In this document: piece by piece, positions 51,972-61,648 of the stretch
Layout: every line of letters begins with the position of its first letter
How positions within the stretch are numbered: position 1 is the stretch's first letter
From: Prevotella sp. UBA2456
GTDB taxonomy: Bacteria; Bacteroidota; Bacteroidia; Bacteroidales; Bacteroidaceae
DNA length: 64,000 nt
Assembly (NCBI GenBank): GCA_002342415.1
Contig: DDPY01000027.1
Span: forward strand, 1 to 64,000
Reading direction: 5' to 3'
Notes under the pieces: model-generated
What the model was told of the DNA's origin: nothing
Database searches by the model: none
Seen by the model: only the letters and a program-made list of their open reading frames with translations
Position numbers and translations under genes: made by a program

Positions 51972-54086
51972 TTACTCTAATGTCAATACACACTCACTAT
52001 CCTTCACTACCTCCCTACCGGCAGGTATGCTCTGGCGTTTCACCTTGCCCCGGCCATGCAGCTTTACTTTCAGGCCGCGCCTCTCCAGCTGATAGACGGC
52101 ATCCTTGGCTCCCATTCCCGTCACATCGGGTATGATGTTTTCGCTTGTCTTCGCTTCCTCGGACATTTGCTTATGGATGCCTAAGCTTCTGAGTACTTCG
52201 TTGGCTCCCTTCACGTTGCCGTTCTTTACCTCGGGGATGACCACCGAATGCTCGTCGTGAGCGTCCTCTACACTCATCTTCAGATGGCGTGCCATCACTC
52301 CTTCGGCAATATGATGGAACACTACACCGCTCATACCGCCACCAGAGGCAGGAAGCCCCGATTTCTTGATACATACAATGCAGGTGTAGCGGGGATTGTC
52401 TGCGGGGAAGTATCCGGCAAACGAGAGCCAGTAGCGGGTAACGCCTGAATGGTAGCTGCCATGCTGGTCGGCCACCTGGGCGGTACCGGTTTTTCCTGCC
52501 ACCTTGAAGTGCTTAGAACCGGCCTTGCGGCCCAGACCCTGACTGACCACATGTTCCAGAATGGTCTGCATAGTCTTGATGGCCTTGGGCTTGGCTATCT
52601 GCTTCTTCAGCACGACGGGTTCGAAGTCGCGTATCACCTCGCCATTCCTGACTATCTGTTTGACAAAGCGAGGCTGCATCATCTTGCCATTGTTGGCAAT
52701 GGCATTATAGAAAGCCACTGTGTTGATGGGAGCTATTTGTGTCTCGTAGCCTATCGACATCCAAGGCAGCGTGGTCTTGCTCCAATATTTCGAGCGGTCC
52801 TGGGTCTTGGTGTCTGGCATGCGGATGTATGGGGGATGATAGCCTGCCAGCGGCAACTTCAGGTCTTCGTGGATGCCTACACGGTAGAGTCCCTTGACAT
52901 AGCGGGTGGGGTTGCTGCCATAGAACTTGTCAATGACATAGCTGACACCGATATTCGAGCTGACCTCCAGGGAGCGGGCTACATTGATGTCCTGGTAGCC
53001 GCCGCGCCGCCAGTTATGGTCTTTCATCAGCCTGCCATGCATCTCCATCACACCACTGCCTGTATGGATGATGAAACTGGTGTCGTTGGGAATAACCTCG
53101 TCATCAAGGGCTACCAGGAAGGAGGCTACCTTAAACACGGAGCCTGGCTCGCAACGATAGCTGATGGCTGAGTTGACAGTTTCGGCATAATATGGATTTC
53201 CCTGACTGTCATTGTAGCGCATCATATTGACCATCGCCTTGATGTCACCCGTCTCCACCTCCATCAGGATGGCCACGCCCATCTCACCATTGACCAGCTT
53301 CAGCTCGTCTATGAGGGAGCGCTCTGCCAGGTCCTGCATATTCACATCGATGGTGGTAACAATATCACAACCGTCAACGGGCATCATGACGGGAATATTC
53401 ATATACTTGTTCAGCACCTTGCGGCGTCCTGTAATACCCGGTGTACCGCGAAGGACGGAGTCGTAGGAGAGCTCTAAGCCGAAGTAGGCAGAGTCCTTGG
53501 CACCGTAAAGACCGCCGATGAGTCGCTGAGCCAGTGTGCCGAACGGCCGGTTGCGCGAAATATATTCTTCTTCGTGGAAGCCGCTCTTATACTTGGGCAT
53601 ATTCAGGAACGGCAGCTGCTTGACCTCCTTATAGGTATTATAATTGATGCGGCGCTTCCAGATAGGCCAGTGGCGGGCACCGGTGCTGCCGTTCTTGTTT
53701 TTGCGGAGGCGGCCTTCTTCCAGATATTGCTTAAACTCGCTGGCACTCTTCTGCGGGAAAATCCTGCTCAGTCCGTTACAGACGGAGTCCACCTTGTCGA
53801 GCCATAGCGAGTCGTCCTCAAAGGCGGCGGCCTGGAAGTCCATAAAGATGCGATATTCTGGAATCGTGGTAGCCATCAGCTGATCATCACAACTGAGGAT
53901 ATTGCCACGGTTGGGCTTCACGCTTACCGAGTCGCGCTTCAAGCGGTCGGCAACTTCAGTCCAATAGTCCTTCTTGGCGGTCATGATGTAGAGAGCCTTG
54001 CCAATAACGGCAATGCCAATGAGCGTCATGACGATAGCTATCGCCATGTAGCGGGGCATCACTTTATCGTTTTCAAATTTGCTCAT
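51972..54086 (-). CDS. ftsI: Division transpeptidase FtsI (PBP3) with PASTA domain
   Basis: This septal class B penicillin-binding protein cross-links new peptidoglycan with FtsW. The 704-residue protein has one N-terminal membrane segment (about 13-34), a dimerisation domain and a transpeptidase domain with SVFK (316-319, Ser316 nucleophile), SSN (376-378) and KTG (532-534). A C-terminal PASTA domain (about 640-704, IPDVTGMGAKDAV...) is present, as in other Bacteroidota but unlike E. coli FtsI. It is 6 bases after ftsL. Confidence 0.97.
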   Translation of the reverse strand: MSKFENDKVMPRYMAIAIVMTLIGIAVIGKALYIMTAKKDYWTEVADRLKRDSVSVKPNRGNILSCDDQLMATTIPEYRIFMDFQAAAFEDDSLWLDKVDSVCNGLSRIFPQKSASEFKQYLEEGRLRKNKNGSTGARHWPIWKRRINYNTYKEVKQLPFLNMPKYKSGFHEEEYISRNRPFGTLAQRLIGGLYGAKDSAYFGLELSYDSVLRGTPGITGRRKVLNKYMNIPVMMPVDGCDIVTTIDVNMQDLAERSLIDELKLVNGEMGVAILMEVETGDIKAMVNMMRYNDSQGNPYYAETVNSAISYRCEPGSVFKVASFLVALDDEVIPNDTSFIIHTGSGVMEMHGRLMKDHNWRRGGYQDINVARSLEVSSNIGVSYVIDKFYGSNPTRYVKGLYRVGIHEDLKLPLAGYHPPYIRMPDTKTQDRSKYWSKTTLPWMSIGYETQIAPINTVAFYNAIANNGKMMQPRFVKQIVRNGEVIRDFEPVVLKKQIAKPKAIKTMQTILEHVVSQGLGRKAGSKHFKVAGKTGTAQVADQHGSYHSGVTRYWLSFAGYFPADNPRYTCIVCIKKSGLPASGGGMSGVVFHHIAEGVMARHLKMSVEDAHDEHSVVIPEVKNGNVKGANEVLRSLGIHKQMSEEAKTSENIIPDVTGMGAKDAVYQLERRGLKVKLHGRGKVKRQSIPAGREVVKDSECVLTLE

Positions 54087-54092
54087 CCGTCT

Positions 54093-54533
54093 CTACTCTT
54101 CGGGTACATTTATAATATAAGGAGGCTGGTCTGCCTGATGCAGCAGCGAGTCCTGATTATGTTTCAAGAAATCCAACACATGGCTCTCACGGCATTTCTC
54201 GGTGAGCGTACTGGATGACGAGAGGGCTTTGAACTTGGCATCCTTGAGCTCCAGCTCCAGCTTGTCAATGGCTATCATGTCCTGTTGGCATTGATAGCGG
54301 AAGGCCACATAGATGATAGAGAAAAATACGATTAACACAAAGAGCCATATCTGAGAGCGCACGACCTCCGTTGTCAGCAGGTCACCGCCCAGAATGGTGC
54401 GCAGTTTCAGCTGACTGGAAGGCTTGGGGTCTTCCTCGCTGGCTGTCTCCCTGATCTTCTGGAGTGTCTCCTTCAGTTTCTCTTCCTCCTGGAGCGCCTT
54501 TTCCTCTTGTTGTTCTATCTTTTCTTCTTCCAT
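54093..54533 (-). CDS. FtsL-like division protein
   Basis: The 146-residue protein has a Glu/Lys-rich cytoplasmic N-terminus (coiled coil, about 1-35), one membrane segment (about 64-82, IWLFVLIVFFSIIYVAF) and a periplasmic helix with leucine-like spacing. Sequence similarity to FtsL is weak in this phylum. The call rests on topology and position between rsmH and ftsI, where ftsL belongs. It should bridge FtsQ and the FtsW-FtsI synthase. Confidence 0.8.
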   Translation of the reverse strand: MEEEKIEQQEEKALQEEEKLKETLQKIRETASEEDPKPSSQLKLRTILGGDLLTTEVVRSQIWLFVLIVFFSIIYVAFRYQCQQDMIAIDKLELELKDAKFKALSSSSTLTEKCRESHVLDFLKHNQDSLLHQADQPPYIINVPEE

Positions 54534-54538
54534 GTTGG

Positions 54539-55447
54539 TCAGATCTTTTCTGCTATTCTGAGCTTGGCACTGCGGCTGCGCGGGTTCTGTTGCTGTTCCT
54601 CGTCGGTGGGCACGGTCACCTTGTTTACCAGGCGGTAAGGTGACGAGATGCGACCGTAGAAGTCTTGCTCCACATGTCCTTCGGCATTGCCGGCCTTCAT
54701 CACGTTTTTAACGATGCGGTCTTCCAGCGAGTGATAGGTGATGACACTCAGCCGTCCGCCGTCACCAAGTAGCTGTGTGGCACCTTTGAGCATGTCGCGC
54801 AGGGCATCCATCTCGTGATTCACTTCTATGCGCAGAGCCTGATAGATGCGGGCGAGGTCCTTCTTCTCCCGGTCTGAGCGCATCAGAGGCTCTATCGAGG
54901 CTCCAAGGTCGGCTGTGGTCTGAATAGCCCGCTCCTTCCGACTGTCAACGATGGCTTTGGCAAGCCGGCGGGCATTTTTCATTTCTCCGTAGAGATAGAA
55001 CACATCGGCCAACTGCTCTTCCGGATAGTTGTTCAGGATGTCGGCAGCCGTCTGCCCTGCCCGTTTGTTCATGCGCATGTCCAGTGGGGCATCGAAGCGG
55101 AAGGAGAATCCCCGCGTTTCGTCATCAAAGTGATGGCTTGACACCCCGAGGTCGCCTAACAGTCCATTGATTCGTTCCACACCGTAGTAGCGCATCCAGT
55201 TAGTGAGATATCTGAAATTGCTTCTGACAAACGTGAAACGCTCATCGGCTACGATGTTGCTTTCGGCATCGGCATCTTGGTCGAAACTATACAGATGCCC
55301 CTTCTTGCCTAACCGTGAGAGAATTTCCTTAGAGTGACCGCCGCCACCGAAAGTGACATCCACATAAACACCGTCAGGCTGGATATCCAGCCCGTCGACG
55401 CTCTCCTTCAGGAGCACAGGAACATGATAGGCATTGGCTGTTATCAT
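54539..55447 (-). CDS. rsmH: 16S rRNA (cytosine-1402-N4) methyltransferase RsmH
   Basis: This SAM-dependent enzyme methylates C1402 of 16S rRNA. The 302-residue protein has the N-terminal HVPVLLKESVDGL, the SAM-binding VDVTFGGGGHSKEIL and the helical insert with ALRIEVNHE. The start overlaps the mraZ stop as ATGA. It is the second gene of the dcw cluster. Confidence 0.97.
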   Translation of the reverse strand: MITANAYHVPVLLKESVDGLDIQPDGVYVDVTFGGGGHSKEILSRLGKKGHLYSFDQDADAESNIVADERFTFVRSNFRYLTNWMRYYGVERINGLLGDLGVSSHHFDDETRGFSFRFDAPLDMRMNKRAGQTAADILNNYPEEQLADVFYLYGEMKNARRLAKAIVDSRKERAIQTTADLGASIEPLMRSDREKKDLARIYQALRIEVNHEMDALRDMLKGATQLLGDGGRLSVITYHSLEDRIVKNVMKAGNAEGHVEQDFYGRISSPYRLVNKVTVPTDEEQQQNPRSRSAKLRIAEKI

Positions 55448-55896
55448 AGCACATCTCCTCCCATGAGTTCCTCTAATGCCTGACCGAAGTCTTCTGCCGA
55501 CAATTGCTCGTCTTCAGCCTTCTGGGCACTCCAGATCTCTATCGTGTCGCCCATGCCTGTGAACTTGACATCTTGCTCGATATCAGCCATTCGCTGATAG
55601 CGCTTGGGAATCAGGAAACGGCCGTTGCCGTCGAGCACCAGCACTTCTACTTCCGATACAAACTTACGAAACACCTCCTGATGCTGCTTGTTCCATCGGT
55701 TGAGCTTCGAGCGCATCAAGTCCATCTGCTCGTTCCATACGCTTTCAGGGTAAAGCACCAGACAGGGCTGAAACACATCCTTACGCAATATCAGCCGCTC
55801 TTCACCGCCAGCCTGCAACACCTTACGGAAGGTTGCTGGCAGAAAAGCACGCCCTTTAGCATCGATCTTTGCTTCTATGTTCCCTAAAAAACGCAT
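55444..55896 (-). CDS. mraZ: MraZ transcriptional regulator
   Basis: This small DNA-binding protein opens the dcw cluster and in other bacteria regulates it. The 150-residue protein carries two SpoVT/AbrB-like halves (AKIDAKGRAFLPATFRK near 8-24 and LDGNGRFLIPKRYQR near 88-102). It overlaps rsmH by four bases and has a TAnnTTTG promoter about 30 bases upstream. MraZ usually binds repeats in its own promoter; I could not identify clear ones here. Confidence 0.95.
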   Translation of the reverse strand: MRFLGNIEAKIDAKGRAFLPATFRKVLQAGGEERLILRKDVFQPCLVLYPESVWNEQMDLMRSKLNRWNKQHQEVFRKFVSEVEVLVLDGNGRFLIPKRYQRMADIEQDVKFTGMGDTIEIWSAQKAEDEQLSAEDFGQALEELMGGDVL

Positions 55897-55928
55897 GTGT
55901 ACCTCTTAATAAGTATTTACTTTGGGTG

Positions 55929-55936
55929 CAAAGGTA
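55929..55936 (-). promoter_or_regulatory. Promoter -7 element of the dcw cluster
   Basis: The minus strand reads TACCTTTG. The leader to the mraZ ATG at 55896 would be about 30 nt. Confidence 0.7.
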
Positions 55937-56051
55937 ATCAATTTCCCCCACAATCCCCCACTTTTCTCCACTTTTTTTAGTGAATATTCTTTAAAAGCGA
56001 TTTTCTGCACATTTTTTCCTAAAAAGTGCATCCTTTTTTCGAACTTTTCAT

Positions 56052-56059
56052 TAACTTTG
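56052..56059 (+). promoter_or_regulatory. Promoter -7 element of the glycine-lipid operon
   Basis: TAACTTTG matches TAnnTTTG and gives a leader of about 28 nt to the ATG at 56091. It argues against the earlier in-frame TTG at 56064 as start. Confidence 0.65.
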
Positions 56060-56090
56060 CAGCTTGTTAGTAAATATAAAAAGAGAAAGC

Positions 56091-56915
56091 ATGTCGCAAA
56101 TATCCGAAAAGACCATTGATATTGACCACATTCTAAAGGGTAAGATGGGACCCAAGGCTAAGTGGGTGCCCCGTCCGCTGATTAGTTGGCTCAAGCGTAT
56201 TGCCCACCAGGACGAGGTCAACCAGTTCTTGTGGGCATCGCGTGACAAGACTGGGACAGACTGGTTGGAAGAGTGTGTGCGGTATCTCAAGATGACCGTA
56301 GTGGTGAAAGGCCGTGAAAATCTGCCCGACCCTCATGACGGACGTTTCTATACCTTTGTTTCCAACCATCCTTTGGGAGGCGAGGACGGTGTGGCCTTGG
56401 GAGCCATTATCGGCCGCCACTACGACTCCCATTTCCGCTATCTGGTCAACGACCTGTTGATGAACCTGCCAGGACTGGCTCCGCTCTGTATTCCTATCAA
56501 CAAGACGGGACATCAGAGCCGTAACTTCCCGGCAATGGTCAAGGCGGGATTCGAGAGCAACAACCACATGCTGATGTATCCTGCCGGTATATGTTCTCGC
56601 AAGCGAAATGGCATCATTCGCGACATCCCCTGGACGAAAACCTTTATCGTCAAGAGTGTCGAGTACCATCGGGATGTAGTTCCCATCCATTTCAGCGGAG
56701 AAAACTCGAAGTTCTTTTACCGGCTGGCCAATTTCTCCGACCGCTTTCTGCCTTTCAATCTCGCAATGCTCTTCTTGGTCGACGAGATGTACAAGAATGT
56801 GGGTAAGACCTTCGAGGTGAAGATTGGAAAACCCATTCCCTGGCAGACTTTCGACAAGAGCCGTACCCCGTTGGAATGGGCACAATTTGTGCAGGACAAG
56901 GTGTATAATCTATAA
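56091..56915 (+). CDS. glsA: Glycine-lipid O-acyltransferase (GlsA/PlsC-like)
   Basis: The 274-residue protein belongs to the lysophospholipid acyltransferase family. NHPLGGEDG (92-100) is the HX4D-like catalytic block, followed by PLCIPINKTG and MYPAGICSRK. In Bacteroides thetaiotaomicron the glsB-glsA pair makes N-acyl-3-acyloxyacyl glycine (glycine) lipids, and GlsA adds the second acyl chain. The adjacent GNAT-like gene makes this assignment much stronger than a generic acyltransferase call. The gene order here is glsA first. It is divergent from the dcw cluster. Confidence 0.82.
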   Translation: MSQISEKTIDIDHILKGKMGPKAKWVPRPLISWLKRIAHQDEVNQFLWASRDKTGTDWLEECVRYLKMTVVVKGRENLPDPHDGRFYTFVSNHPLGGEDGVALGAIIGRHYDSHFRYLVNDLLMNLPGLAPLCIPINKTGHQSRNFPAMVKAGFESNNHMLMYPAGICSRKRNGIIRDIPWTKTFIVKSVEYHRDVVPIHFSGENSKFFYRLANFSDRFLPFNLAMLFLVDEMYKNVGKTFEVKIGKPIPWQTFDKSRTPLEWAQFVQDKVYNL

Positions 56916-56958
56916 CCGAATGTGGGTCCATCAGAATAATTAGATCAAAAACTATACA

Positions 56959-57951
56959 ATGGAACAAACTATCATCTCTCCTATCAGCAAGCAGCTGCTC
57001 AAGAGTGAGCTGACACCGGACAAACAGTTGCGCATGACCAACAAGAGCCACAACCAGATATACATCATTACGGCCCATAATGCGCCCCATGTGATGCAGG
57101 AGATTGGCCGCTTGCGCGAGATTGCGTTTCGCGAGGCTGGAGGCGGCACGGGCAAAGCGGCTGATATCGACGAGTTCGATACCTGTGAGAACTGCTACAA
57201 ACAGCTGATAGTCTGGAACCCGGAAGAGGACGAGATTATCGGTGGATACCGCTATCTGTTAGGCACCGACTGGCAATACGATGCCAACGGGCAGCCTATC
57301 CTGGCCACCAGCCACATGTTCCATTTCTCCGAGAAGTTTATTCGCGACTATGCACCCAAGACAGTAGAGTTGGGGCGCTCGTTCGTGTCATTGCCCTACC
57401 AGTCATCACGGATGGGAGCCAAGAGCCTCTTTGCCTTGGACAACCTGTGGGATGGTCTGGGAGCTATCCCGGTGATTCGTCCCAATGTGAAGTATTATTT
57501 CGGCAAGATGACCATGTACCCCTCTTATATCCGCAAGGGACGCGACATGATACTCTATTTCCTGAAAAAGTATTTCGATGACAAAGAGCACCTCATTATC
57601 CCGATGAAACCGTTGAAATTGGAGACCGACATTCACGAACTGGAACAACTCTTCAACGGGAAGACATTCAAGGAGGACTATCTGATACTGAACAGCGAGA
57701 TACGCAAGATGGGATATAACATTCCCCCATTGGTCAATGCCTATATGAGCCTTTCGCCCACCATGAAGCTCTTTGGCACAGCTATCAACTACGGCTTTGG
57801 CGATGTGGAGGAAACGGGAATCCTGATAGCTATTGACGAGATTTTCGAGAATAAGCGCAAGCGTCATATCGACTCTTTCATACAGGAGCACCGCGACGAA
57901 TTGAAGATTACCTCCGGAGCCAATAAGATCTTCTATAAAGATAAAGGCTAA
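56959..57951 (+). CDS. glsB: Glycine N-acyltransferase (GlsB/OlsB-like)
   Basis: The 330-residue protein belongs to the hemolysin-like/OlsB GNAT group that joins a 3-hydroxyacyl chain to an amino acid. Visible blocks are the N-terminal EIGRLREIAFREAGGGTG, YRYLLGTDW, VELGRSFVSLPYQSS and FGKMTMYPSYI. With the upstream O-acyltransferase it should make glycine lipids (commendamide as intermediate), which influence stress tolerance and colonisation in Bacteroides. It follows glsA by 43 bases. Confidence 0.82.
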   Translation: MEQTIISPISKQLLKSELTPDKQLRMTNKSHNQIYIITAHNAPHVMQEIGRLREIAFREAGGGTGKAADIDEFDTCENCYKQLIVWNPEEDEIIGGYRYLLGTDWQYDANGQPILATSHMFHFSEKFIRDYAPKTVELGRSFVSLPYQSSRMGAKSLFALDNLWDGLGAIPVIRPNVKYYFGKMTMYPSYIRKGRDMILYFLKKYFDDKEHLIIPMKPLKLETDIHELEQLFNGKTFKEDYLILNSEIRKMGYNIPPLVNAYMSLSPTMKLFGTAINYGFGDVEETGILIAIDEIFENKRKRHIDSFIQEHRDELKITSGANKIFYKDKG

Positions 57952-57988
57952 AGGAGAAAGGATAGACTAAAAACCAAAACAGACCAAC

Positions 57989-60217
57989 ATGCGAAAACTA
58001 TTTTTGTTAGGAGCACTCCTGCCCCTTATTACTCTTGCACAGCAACTGGACAGCCTGCATATCATGGTTGATAGCAAGGCCCTGCCGAATGTTCCTCATA
58101 CCTACCAGACTTTTCAGGCTGCAAGCGAACATTTTCTCGATGGAATCACGGTTTATATCCGCCCCGGTGTCTATTGGATTGACAATCCTGATGACACCAC
58201 AGTCAAGGTGGGTCGTGACGGTCGTGAACCTTTTGGAATGACCATACACTGCCCGCGCCTGACACTCATCGGGCTGGGTGAATCTCCAGAGGATGTCGTG
58301 TTGGCATCGCAGCGGGGACAAACCCAGGGAGCCATTGGCAACTTCACCATGTTCGACTTCTGGGTAAAGACGCTTAAGGTAGAGAATCTGACAATGGGAA
58401 ACTATTGCAATGTAGACCTCGTTTACCCAAAAAATCCCCGATTAAATCGGCAAAAACGCTCCGATGCTATCACGCAAGCCCATGTTGGCTATGTGCATGG
58501 TGACAGTTTAGTAGCCAAGAAAGTGCGCTTCATCAGTCGCCTGAACCTCAATCCGCTCAACGGTGCTAAAAACTCCTATTATGAGGACTGCCACTTCGAG
58601 TGTACGGACGATGCACTGAACGGGACTGCTACCTATAGACATTGCCAGTTCGACTTCTATGGTCAGAAGCCCTTCTGGAGCACGTTCGGTGCCGGTGCAT
58701 TGTTTGTAGACTGCGACTTCTATGTCAAGGGCGAGAAACGCGAGATGTATTTCACCAAGCAGGGTGGTCCCGTAACCGTCATCAACAGCAGGTATCATGC
58801 CCCTTCTGATGACCTCTATCTTGGGTGGACAGCCTATCCGCAGCCTTGGCTCCGCTGCTATCAGCAGGGGTTCACGCTCAACGGCAAGCCCTATCTGATA
58901 GGACAGCGGCAACCGCAGAACACCCTTCAGCCCACCTCCTTGTCTGCCAGTCTGAAAAAGCCTCCATTCTTGGGTATCAACCAGCATGAGGCAACCTTGC
59001 AGACGCGTAGGGACTCTCTCTTGCTGTCTACACAGGAAGCGGTCTCTTGGCGCGTCTCGCAAGGATTTGAACCCTATGTGCGGTTGAGTGCTCACCACGG
59101 GCAGGAATGCAGGGTGGTTCCTACGAACAATTCCGATGAAACCGTCGATTTTTGTGTTATTGCTACTACAAAAGATGGTCGCGAGGCTGCTTGTCACCTC
59201 ATTGTAAAGCCCTCACAGCTGCCTCCTCCGTCCCTTGTCCGCCAGCCCAGAATCGTGCAGGATGGCTACATGCTGCGTCTTGACTATGCGCTCGACCTGC
59301 AAGGCCGCCGTGACGAGTCGCTCATTATGTGGTATCGCAACGACATTCCCGTCAGTACCACCCATACCACACCTCAGTGTTCCTATAGCCTGACAGAGGC
59401 CGACCGAGGGCAGCGCATCAGTGCGGCCATCTCGCCCAAACACCAGCGCAGTCCTTATGGCTTACCCGTAGCAACCAGTACAACCGTCATGACCACCCTG
59501 CCGCCCATGACCATGATGGAGACCGATTTCCACGATTTTCCTTGTCTGTGGCAGACCAAGGTGCTGCCGGGCTATTGGACCGTCGACGGCTATAAGCCTG
59601 CAGATACGGAGACGTTCCCCTGGTCATACGACCGACAGAAACCGATGTGGGAATATGCGGAGGGATTCAATGGTGCCGTTGGAATGGGGCTTTTGCAGGC
59701 CCAGCGGGGTGCCCGCCTGATGTACACACCGATGGAAAGGGCCTATGGCAATATGCGTCTGGTATTAAAGGTAGACCCTACTAAGACTGCCGGCCAGGGC
59801 TTTGGTTCGGCCACTGGTCAATATATGGATGTCTGTCTGAAGTTCGACACACAGACTCTGACAGGCTACGGCCTGCGCATCATCCGCACCACCAAGCATG
59901 CCAAGGCTGTCGACTTCCTGTTGGTGAAATACGATCATGGGAGGGTCACCCCCATCTCGGACCCCGTCTCGTCTACCTGCTATCGAACAAATTGCACCAT
60001 TTCTGTCGATTTCAACGGGAAATTCCTGTCGGCACACGTGGAGACCACCACCCCACAGCCTACGGACTCGCCGTTAGCAAAAGTGGTCGACCTGAAAGCC
60101 CAAGTAGAAGCCAACCCCTACGGTGGTATTCATATCCAGCATACAGGCTCCTGTGGTGAAAGCACTACCATGCTACACCACCTCAAGGTTGACTGGACTA
60201 TGCCAGAGACTAAATAA
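57989..60217 (+). CDS. Secreted beta-helix protein, pectinesterase-fold-like
   Basis: The 742-residue protein has a signal peptide (1-17) and an N-terminal right-handed beta-helix (about 24-290), with pectinesterase-like openings such as VYIRPGVYWID and repeated strand motifs (KNSYYEDCHF, YRHCQFDFYG). The later pectinesterase catalytic blocks (QDTL, DFIFG and LGRPW) are not recognisable. An Ig-like middle region and a C-terminal jelly-roll (about 520-740) follow. A role on pectin or another acidic glycan is possible but unproven. It is 37 bases after glsB in the same direction and may share its transcript. Confidence 0.6.
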   Translation: MRKLFLLGALLPLITLAQQLDSLHIMVDSKALPNVPHTYQTFQAASEHFLDGITVYIRPGVYWIDNPDDTTVKVGRDGREPFGMTIHCPRLTLIGLGESPEDVVLASQRGQTQGAIGNFTMFDFWVKTLKVENLTMGNYCNVDLVYPKNPRLNRQKRSDAITQAHVGYVHGDSLVAKKVRFISRLNLNPLNGAKNSYYEDCHFECTDDALNGTATYRHCQFDFYGQKPFWSTFGAGALFVDCDFYVKGEKREMYFTKQGGPVTVINSRYHAPSDDLYLGWTAYPQPWLRCYQQGFTLNGKPYLIGQRQPQNTLQPTSLSASLKKPPFLGINQHEATLQTRRDSLLLSTQEAVSWRVSQGFEPYVRLSAHHGQECRVVPTNNSDETVDFCVIATTKDGREAACHLIVKPSQLPPPSLVRQPRIVQDGYMLRLDYALDLQGRRDESLIMWYRNDIPVSTTHTTPQCSYSLTEADRGQRISAAISPKHQRSPYGLPVATSTTVMTTLPPMTMMETDFHDFPCLWQTKVLPGYWTVDGYKPADTETFPWSYDRQKPMWEYAEGFNGAVGMGLLQAQRGARLMYTPMERAYGNMRLVLKVDPTKTAGQGFGSATGQYMDVCLKFDTQTLTGYGLRIIRTTKHAKAVDFLLVKYDHGRVTPISDPVSSTCYRTNCTISVDFNGKFLSAHVETTTPQPTDSPLAKVVDLKAQVEANPYGGIHIQHTGSCGESTTMLHHLKVDWTMPETK

Positions 60218-60261
60218 GATCGCGACAAGTCTTTGTCAGGTTCCTCTGGCGCGTTGCTGGC

Positions 60262-61212
60262 TTAGACCACGTTCTGGGGGTGATGGTCGGCGAAGGCCTT
60301 GACATTGTCGATGGCCACATTGAGCAGACGGATGCGCGCTTCGCGCGTAGCCCATGCTATGTGTGGGGTGAAGAAGGCATTGGGCTGAGCCAGTAGGGGA
60401 TTGTCGGTCTTGGGTGGCTCTTCTGCCATCACGTCGGCACAATATGCTGCAATCTGCTTGGTTTGCAGGGCCTCGGCCACATCGGTGTCGTTGACCAGCG
60501 GGCCGCGCCCCGTGTTGATAAGGATGGCACTGGGCTTCATCTTCCGTAGGGTGTCGGCATTGATAAGATGACGGGTAGTGGCTGTCAACGGACAATGCAG
60601 TGACAGCACGTCGGATGTGGCGAGCAGCTCTGCCAGTTCTGCCTTCTGGATGCCTTGGGGGATTGCATCTGCCGATTTGCTGGTCAGGGCTTTTACCTTC
60701 ATGCCAAAGGCGAGGGCAATCTCTGCCACCCGTTTGCCGATATGGCCAAGTCCCACGATGCCGAAGGTCTTGCCAGCCAGTTCGGTGAGTGGTGTGTCCC
60801 AGTAGCAGAAGTCTGGACTGGCCGTCCATTGCCCGTTACGGTTTTGCTGGGCATAGTGCTCTACGCGGTTCGTTACTGTCAGCAGGTGGGCGAACACCAT
60901 CTGGGCTACGCTCTCCGTGCTGTAGGCAGGTACGTTGGTTACTGTGATGCCGTGCTCGTGGGCAGCCTCTGTGTCCACCACATTATACCCTGTGGCTAGC
61001 ACGCCGATATAGCGTAGCTTGGGCAGTTGCTCTATCTCCCGCCGCCCCAGAATGACCTTGTTGGTCAGCACCACGTCTGCCTCAGCGGCTCTGGCTATGG
61101 TCAACTCGGGGGCTGTACGCTCATAGACCGTTACTTTGCCTATTTCCTGCAGTCTCTCCCAAGACAAATCGCTGGGATTGGCTCCATATCCGTCGAGTAT
61201 GACTATCTCCAT
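60262..61212 (-). CDS. D-2-hydroxyacid (glycerate-type) dehydrogenase
   Basis: The 316-residue NAD-dependent enzyme has the Rossmann loop GLGHIG (154-159) and the catalytic triad R236 (NTGRGPLV), E265 and H284 (TPHIAWAT). It most resembles HprA-type glycerate/hydroxypyruvate reductases, with TGYNVVD and STESVAQM in the substrate domain. The exact hydroxyacid is not certain. It lies after the rhodanese gene and converges on the beta-helix gene, with 44 bases between them. Confidence 0.87.
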   Translation of the reverse strand: MEIVILDGYGANPSDLSWERLQEIGKVTVYERTAPELTIARAAEADVVLTNKVILGRREIEQLPKLRYIGVLATGYNVVDTEAAHEHGITVTNVPAYSTESVAQMVFAHLLTVTNRVEHYAQQNRNGQWTASPDFCYWDTPLTELAGKTFGIVGLGHIGKRVAEIALAFGMKVKALTSKSADAIPQGIQKAELAELLATSDVLSLHCPLTATTRHLINADTLRKMKPSAILINTGRGPLVNDTDVAEALQTKQIAAYCADVMAEEPPKTDNPLLAQPNAFFTPHIAWATREARIRLLNVAIDNVKAFADHHPQNVV

Positions 61213-61227
61213 GATGTATTTTTATAC

Positions 61228-61608
61228 CTATTCTTTCGTAACAGGCTGACCTTCTTTTGTCCAGGCAATGATGCCCCCCTTCAGGTTTACAGGCTTGTAG
61301 CCCTCGCGAGCCAGGCGCCCTGCGGCATTGGCAGAACGGCGGCCGCTGCGGCAATAGACGGCTATCGTCTTGTCTTTGGGCAGCTTGCTCTTGGCCTGCT
61401 CCATGAAGTCGTTCTGAAACTGGTCGATGTGGATTGCCCCCTTGATATGGCTCTCGGCATACTCTTCAGACTTACGCACATCGAGGATGACTACACTGGA
61501 GCCTGCTATGAGCTTTGCAAACTCCTTTACTTCCATGTTTTCGAAATTCTGGCCATAAGCCGTGTTCATGCCGAGGGCAGCCAGAAGAATTGATAAAAAC
61601 TTTCTCAT
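61228..61608 (-). CDS. Exported rhodanese-domain protein
   Basis: The 126-residue protein has a signal peptide (1-19, cleaved at TAYGQ) and a single rhodanese domain with the active loop CRSGRRS (Cys86) and GGIIAWTKEG at the end. Rhodaneses carry sulfur as a persulfide on the Cys; a periplasmic partner is not evident. It precedes the dehydrogenase by 15 bases. Confidence 0.88.
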   Translation of the reverse strand: MRKFLSILLAALGMNTAYGQNFENMEVKEFAKLIAGSSVVILDVRKSEEYAESHIKGAIHIDQFQNDFMEQAKSKLPKDKTIAVYCRSGRRSANAAGRLAREGYKPVNLKGGIIAWTKEGQPVTKE

Positions 61609-61648
61609 ATACTGTAAATGCTTGTTCGTTGAATGATTCCAATAAACG

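Noticed and set aside
40200..55896. Missing murB and ddl as a sign of gene loss in the dcw cluster
   Set aside because: Bacteroidota often keep these genes elsewhere; their absence here does not imply loss.
57989..60217. Calling the beta-helix protein a pectin methylesterase
   Set aside because: The fold openings fit, but the catalytic QDTL, DFIFG and LGRPW blocks cannot be found.
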